Shown: piece after piece, positions 63,668 through 64,000 of the stretch
Layout: every line of letters begins with the position of its first letter
How positions within the stretch are numbered: the first letter of the stretch is position 1
From: CAG-533 sp964589375
Lineage (GTDB): Bacteria; Bacillota_I; Bacilli_A; RF39; UBA660
DNA: 64,000 nucleotides
NCBI GenBank assembly: GCA_964589375.1
Contig: CAZPSA010000001.1
Coordinates: 19,257-83,256 of the forward strand
Direction of reading: 5' to 3'
Program-made: the position numbers and the translations under genes
Notes under the pieces: model-generated
Told to the model about the DNA's origin: nothing
The model's input: only the letters and a program-made list of their open reading frames with translations
Databases searched by the model: none

Positions 63668-64000
63668 AATAGTTGCATTCCTTTCTACTATTTTAAAAGT
63701 CTTCTACTTATTATATCACAACTTTAATAAAATTCCACATTTAATGAAATTTTTTTTATTTTTTGTTATTTATTTATCAATAGCTACAATAGTAAATAAT
63801 ATTTTTGCTAATTAATTATTTCCGTTAATAGTTTATATAAAATAAAAGTCTAAACATGATATTATTCATAATTAGAGTTTATTTTGTTTATTAAACATAG
63901 TTGATTACATTTTGCAAGCAACTGTATTTAAGTAAAAAAAGAGCTCCTGACTTTTGCAGTTGTTATGCTATAAAAGGTTTATCCTAGAAAATCTATGATA
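63668..64000 (-). promoter_or_regulatory. Upstream region of the GdpP-L9-dnaB operon
   Basis: AAAGGAATG precedes the start codon, and TGTGATATAAT (TATAAT at 63715-63710) is an extended -10 box; no good -35. The remaining ~280 nt hold no convincing ORF. At the right end a minus-strand AGTCAGGAGCTC is followed by seven T, a possible weak terminator of an earlier gene. Confidence 0.5.

Noticed and set aside
1..64000. UGA read as tryptophan, considered because of Mollicutes-like traits
   Set aside because: Conserved Trp positions use TGG, and TGA acts as a stop in several genes such as yigZ and the HTH gene at 9470.
1..64000. tRNA or rRNA genes, or an integrase/transposase
   Set aside because: No tRNA T-arm-like or rRNA stretches, and no integrase motifs were recognised; the element's recombination genes must lie outside the window.

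Overview
The window comes from a very A+T-rich Gram-positive bacterium that uses the standard bacterial code: Trp is TGG, TGA is a stop, and starts follow clear AGGAGG sites. Housekeeping content places it near the Erysipelotrichia/Mollicutes side of the Bacilli. Evidence is a GdpP-like signalling protein fused to ribosomal protein L9, the prfA-prmC-tsaC-spoIIR-rpiB-ywzB-spoIIQ gene order of Firmicutes, and sporulation-type genes (SpoIIR, SpoIIQ, PdaA). No rRNA, tRNA, CRISPR array or transposase was recognised. A 100-N assembly gap lies in one repetitive surface-protein gene.

Layout. (1) 1-10.7 kb is the edge of an integrative/conjugative-type element: the start of an ArdC-like protein, a 48-aa protein, a 3068-aa methylase + SNF2 helicase + primase-polymerase protein, a small HTH protein and a sigma-factor-like protein behind a structured leader. 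The leader has two tiny ORFs and a hairpin that covers the sigma-factor ribosome binding site. (2) 10.7-22.4 kb is a RiPP (modified peptide) operon: nucleotidyltransferase, ATPase, an RRE/SPASM protein that looks like a radical SAM enzyme without its cluster cysteines, an HPr-kinase-like protein, an S8 protease, two short Cys-rich precursor genes (one not contained in any long ORF), a true radical SAM/SPASM maturase, two ABC exporter halves and an unknown protein. (3) 22.6-25.4 kb: metK, a secreted protein and a possible TPR-type regulator. (4) 25.8-32.8 kb is a compact cassette built on nucleotide chemistry: a 2-3TM protein, dTMP-kinase-like, deoxynucleoside kinase, family-4 uracil-DNA glycosylase, nucleoside deoxyribosyltransferase, guanine deaminase, phosphoribosyltransferase with Zn finger, DprA/SLOG protein, a 60-aa peptide, an XRE repressor and an ImmA-like protease. 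Its make-up resembles an anti-phage or conflict system. I know no described system with this set. (5) 33.2-35.4 kb holds further accessory genes (Sel1 repeats, cytidine deaminase, flavodoxin-Nudix fusion, papain-like fold). (6) 35.5-64 kb is mainly core genome.

How the genes work together. Everything from 1 to about 37.2 kb reads on the minus strand. In the RiPP operon the precursors would be bound by the RRE protein, cross-linked by the radical SAM enzyme, possibly phosphorylated or nucleotidylated by the HprK-like protein and nucleotidyltransferase, cut by the S8 protease and exported by the ABC pair. In the nucleotide cassette, guanine deaminase, deoxyribosyltransferase and the two kinases could form a route from a free base to an unusual deoxynucleotide, with the glycosylase removing it from DNA and the SLOG and membrane proteins as sensor and effector. 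Both pathways are inferences from family membership and gene order.
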